A DNA stretch of 5,767 bases, from the NCBI GenBank assembly GCA_938029515.1, contig CALJAQ010000177.1, forward strand, positions 1-5,767. The letters are read 5' to 3'. This document shows positions 5,132 through 5,767 of the stretch, in pieces. Both the position numbers and the translations under genes were made by a program. The DNA is from an uncultured Nitrososphaerales archaeon (lineage in GTDB: Archaea > Thermoproteota > Nitrososphaeria > Nitrososphaerales > JAAOZN01). Under the pieces are notes generated by a model, which worked only from the letters and a program-made list of their open reading frames with translations, ran no database searches and was not told the origin of the DNA. Positions within the stretch are counted from its first letter, which is position 1; each line of letters begins with the position of its first letter.

Positions 5132-5767
5132 CATGTTGAATAACTTGGTTTGTGTAGATTTTTTGTGATCTGCTTTCTTTACGGTTTATTTTTATTAGGT
5201 GGTTTGATTGGCTTTTTTACGATGTTTCTTAACTTATGGATGGTTATTCGAAGGTTCGTTTGAGGTGGCTGATTAGGCTACTGATTTGAGCCACGCTTCT
5301 ATCGATCAGAGTCTTTAAGCTGCTCTGTGGCTAAGAGTCTTCTAGCTAGGCACCTTATCTTTATATTATTCATGACCTTTACGCATGCTATATACTCTTC
5401 TCACCAAGGAGCCTAAAGTCTTCTCTCGAATCGTAGGATCATAACCTTTACTATGCATTCGATGATACCCTTGAACATCTCTCAATCTGGAGCATCTTCT
5501 CTCCTAAGTATCTGCCTTAAGTGGCTATTGATGAAGCCTCTTCCCGCCATCATCTTCTCCTACCCACTCTTTCGACACCTCCCCTAAAGAGCATAAAGCC
5601 ATATTTACATCTCCATTGAGTTTAATGGAGCCATCGGGCTTAATCTTCACCCAGACACCATATGTATTCTGAGCAAAGCCTTCAACAAGCTTAACCAACG
5701 CTTCAGTGAAGCACCCAAGCTTCCTAAAGAGGCATATGTGAACCACAGCAAGAGCTTAATAAAAGAT
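5132..5767 (-). mobile_element. Decayed IS5-like insertion sequence (element B), cut by window edge
   Basis: Positions 5134-5767 align by eye with 207-917 of element A along their whole length, with several gaps and a net shortening of about 77 bp. The outer end, CATGTTGAATAACT at 5132-5145, keeps 12 of the 14 bases of A's terminal repeat. The four bases before it, GTAG, are one change from CTAG. The other end lies beyond the window, so total length and a target duplication cannot be checked. The orientation is the same as element A. The divergence between the copies shows they are old and probably inserted independently or separated long ago. Confidence 0.7.
5179..5767 (-). pseudogene. DDE transposase (IS5-like) remnant, N-terminus off the window
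   Basis: Reading leftward from the window edge, an open stretch of 73 codons (5746-5525) retains the N-terminal half: FTEALVKLVEG, which matches the family block recalled as LPYRQLEGF-x-RAL-x-KLVEG, then LNGDVNMALCSLGEV where working enzymes have an ALDSSG-like block with the first catalytic Asp. Here that Asp appears as Cys. Beyond the stop at 5525 the relic continues in other frames: EDFRLLGEKSI followed by TAG (the ENFRLLDERAIEP region of element A), CLARRLLATEQLKDSDR, and HKLRNIVKKP at about 5209-5238, ending at a TAA at 5181-5179 shared with element A. Several frame changes and stops separate these pieces. The central IKIHLAV and GDGAYD blocks are not readable, which fits the net deletion relative to A. 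Confidence 0.7.

Noticed and set aside
5525..5746. Minus-strand 73-codon open stretch as an independent small gene
   Set aside because: Its content matches the N-terminal part of the same transposase family, and the surrounding sequence aligns with element A, so it is a fragment of the pseudogene in element B.
201..5767. An active composite transposon carrying the cassette
   Set aside because: Both transposases are broken, and the two copies have diverged strongly with many gaps, so present-day mobility is not supported; only a past role remains possible.

Overview
The window looks archaeal, most likely from the Thermoproteota (TACK), near the Thaumarchaeota/Nitrososphaeria or Caldarchaeales (Aigarchaeota). 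Four points support this. The clipped gene at the left edge reads like the thaumarchaeal DUF6659 family. Each intact gene has an AT-rich TATA-like box about 26 bases before its start, as in archaeal leaderless transcription. The solute-binding protein sits on an N-terminal membrane anchor with a Thr/Val-rich stalk and has no lipobox. The decayed transposases resemble archaeal DDE transposases of the IS5 type. The exact lineage is an inference.

Layout. Positions 1-133 (minus strand) hold the first 44 codons of the DUF6659-like gene, with its TATA box at 157-164. Positions 205-1117 are a complete but dead insertion sequence (element A) with perfect 14-bp terminal inverted repeats and a broken minus-strand transposase. 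Positions 1166-2473 (plus) are an intact phenylacetate-CoA ligase-type gene (paaK-like). It converges on a minus-strand gene at 2519-3319 for an ACT-like plus V4R domain protein, with 45 bp between the stop codons. Positions 3320-3623 hold the V4R promoter and otherwise look non-coding. Positions 3624-5069 (minus) encode a membrane-anchored branched-chain amino-acid/amide-type ABC solute-binding protein. From 5132 to the window edge lies a second, related dead insertion sequence (element B), in the same orientation as A and cut off by the window end.

Working together. The three intact genes could take up, sense and CoA-activate an aromatic or similar carboxylic acid. The binding protein would capture a small ligand outside the cell. 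The V4R protein has most of a zinc site like that of the aromatic-sensing DmpR/MopR family. The ligase would make the acyl-CoA. This is inferred from proximity and domain type; no permease, ATPase or downstream catabolic gene is in the window, and the genes are not one operon. The cassette of about 4 kb lies between two same-orientation relics of related insertion sequences, but those relics have diverged so far from each other that a recent composite transposon is unlikely.

No tRNA, rRNA, CRISPR array or phage gene was seen. The most useful results are the two transposase relics, which are readable only on the minus strand across frameshifts, the V4R zinc-site comparison, and the consistent leaderless promoter layout.
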